From NCBI RefSeq assembly GCF_910592395.1, contig NC_088325.1:9738109-9798108 (forward strand): a stretch of 60,000 nt of DNA, written 5' to 3'. Shown here piece after piece: positions 58,475-60,000 of this stretch. The stretch is from Lineus longissimus. Taxonomy: Eukaryota; Nemertea; Pilidiophora; Heteronemertea; Lineidae. The notes beneath the pieces were generated by a model. It was given only the letters and a program-made list of their open reading frames with translations, made no database searches and had not been told where the DNA came from. Each line of letters opens with the position of its first letter. Positions within the stretch are counted from its first letter, which is position 1. Both the position numbers and the translations under genes were made by a program.

Positions 58475-60000
58475 GTAAGTCACGCTTTTATCATGTTCTT
58501 TTGAAAATCTTCTAAAATCTCAGTGGTCAGATTTGTTTTGCAAGTGTTTTTGATGACTCAGGGCAAAAAGAATTTTCTTAATTTTGTTTACGCTCGAGTT
58601 CTTCGGCGTAATAAAGATGACGTTTAAGAATATGACAGTTTTTGTCAAAAAAGTGTTTGCCAGACAGTGTGTCAAACCCGTTACCCTCAACAAAGCCCAT
58701 CTTTTAACCAAACATTTCTCCTCTTGAAAGAAGTAACCCTTTTTACACTGCACCTTGTGCATAATCCCCCAATCGGTTTGCGCATCCTCATGGAAGCGAC
58801 ACTTCCCGATCAGGTCAAAGTGACAAATTTTTATCATCAACCTCAAAGGGTTAAATATATCAAAAGTTAAGCCCCTTTCGTAGACTGCCATTACTCCTCT
58901 TTGATGGAAGGTAGACCATTTAGTTAGAGTGATCCCCAATCAGTTGGCGCGTCGCACGTCCTCGGGACGTGGTTGATCAGTTCGTCGTTGCTTCATCCTC
59001 TAAATGTAAGCTGTAAGTCAGAGTGATGCTGATAAGGTGTGCCATGCAATCTATGACCATTCTAAAATGTGCTGTCACCCCCTTTTGCTGCAGTCATTGT
59101 AAAAACCTGTACCCTCGTTCATGAAATTGACAATCAGTCGACGCTTGGCATTCTTTTTCTGGGGCCAGGATTCAACAGCACTGATTTACCCAGGACGTGA
59201 AATGGAATTGCACATTCTATGCCAATTTCCCGCCGATTATAAGTAACATAAAAAGTGATGGAGAAGTCGTCAGGTATTTTCGACAACATTTTTCTGGTTG
59301 ACGGAAAGTTGCCTGGTAGAAAAAAACCTATGGAATTTGACACTTATTCAATGCGTAAGTTGGTGCGTGTATGTGGGGGGGGGGGGGGGGGATAGGGTCT
59401 ACATTGACAGTTGCATTACTGGGACTACCTTGCCAACATTTAGTTCTTTTTGTATGTAATGTTGTCTTCTGATTCGTCTTGAGACAAGGCTTGACTTTAG
59501 TAGTAGCACTGCTAGCAGACATTGCTGAGGACCCACAATTGTGAAATTGTAGACTTAACAAATTGTTACGGGATTTCTGTGTTTTTGTCACAACTTAGGG
59601 TCATGAAAAGGCAGGGTCATGATTGGGGTTAGCTATGGCATCAAAATCAAAGGTCATGGTTCGAGTTGCTTCTTATCAAGGAAGTTGGTCCTGCTTGAGA
59701 CAAAATCAAATATGAGAGTTCATCAAGAAATTGCAAAAATATAACAATATCCACAAAAATTGCCATCAGTAAACTTCTGTATCAGGTCACTAATTACTTG
59801 CCTTTAGAGCCACTTTGAAAATATTGTGACCTTCTCATGAGATATCTAGCGTCACATAGTGGTGTGTGATTTCAATAATCTCTTTATTGTTTATATGAAT
59901 AAACCCGTCTAATTTTCTGCCTCTTTATCATTTTAAATCAATAATAATTATACAAAGGCACAAAAAAACACCAAATTTTACAATGTTGAAAAAAATTTAG
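58475..60000. other. SIK intron 3, left part
   Basis: No exon fitting the expected next SIK segment (Asp-Tyr-Leu... through HRDLK) was found in any plus frame. A weak CCCTTT...AAAGGG TTAA pair (58738-58854) and a G17 tract (59375-59391) are the only features seen. Confidence 0.6.

Noticed and set aside
58738-58850. Further piggyBac-like MITE (CCCTTTTTACACTG ... CAAAGGG TTAA)
   Set aside because: Left target is GTAA not TTAA and the ends match for only about six bases.

Overview
This is animal nuclear DNA, not prokaryotic. Both recognisable genes are split by GT-AG introns of 0.7 to 9 kb, and the space between exons is packed with DNA-transposon miniatures, tRNA-derived SINEs, LINE fragments and minisatellites. 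The two proteins and the repeat types fit a marine invertebrate, possibly an invertebrate deuterostome. The species cannot be fixed from the sequence alone.

Layout. (1) 2288-31166, minus strand: a complete eight-exon SLC22-type organic cation/carnitine transporter gene. Its exons join in frame to 547 codons. Introns hold most of the repeats in the left half. (2) 31167-53771: 22.6 kb of intergenic DNA with no convincing gene, containing nested transposons, tandem arrays, a complete SINE and a LINE remnant. Its right part (48.3-53.7 kb) is unusually rich in the palindromic CRE octamer TGACGTCA. (3) 53772 to beyond the right edge, plus strand: the first three coding exons of a salt-inducible kinase (SIK), covering the glycine-rich loop, the VAIK lysine, helix C and the hinge. 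The rest of the kinase lies outside the window. The two genes are divergent (head to head). (4) 1-2287: sequence downstream of the transporter gene, with a poly(A) signal and repeats only.

Biology. The transporter should be a 12-helix plasma-membrane carrier for organic cations, carnitine or similar small solutes. The SIK is an AMPK-related cytoplasmic kinase that in other animals phosphorylates CRTC coactivators and so dampens CREB. Two perfect CREs one helical turn apart lie about 130 bp upstream of its start codon, which suggests CREB feedback control. There is no sign that the two genes share a pathway.

The most distinctive content is the record of transposition. About a dozen miniature inverted-repeat elements can be delimited to the base, many with exact target-site duplications (TA, TAA, TTAA, TCCCC, AACAGT, AGAACC, TAATCAGG and an 8-9 bp one). 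Several sit inside older repeats whose other copies give the uninterrupted sequence. Two elements keep decayed coding fragments: a 58-codon frame with the first half of a BED-like zinc finger (28894-29070) and a Myb/SANT-like start (18315-18460).
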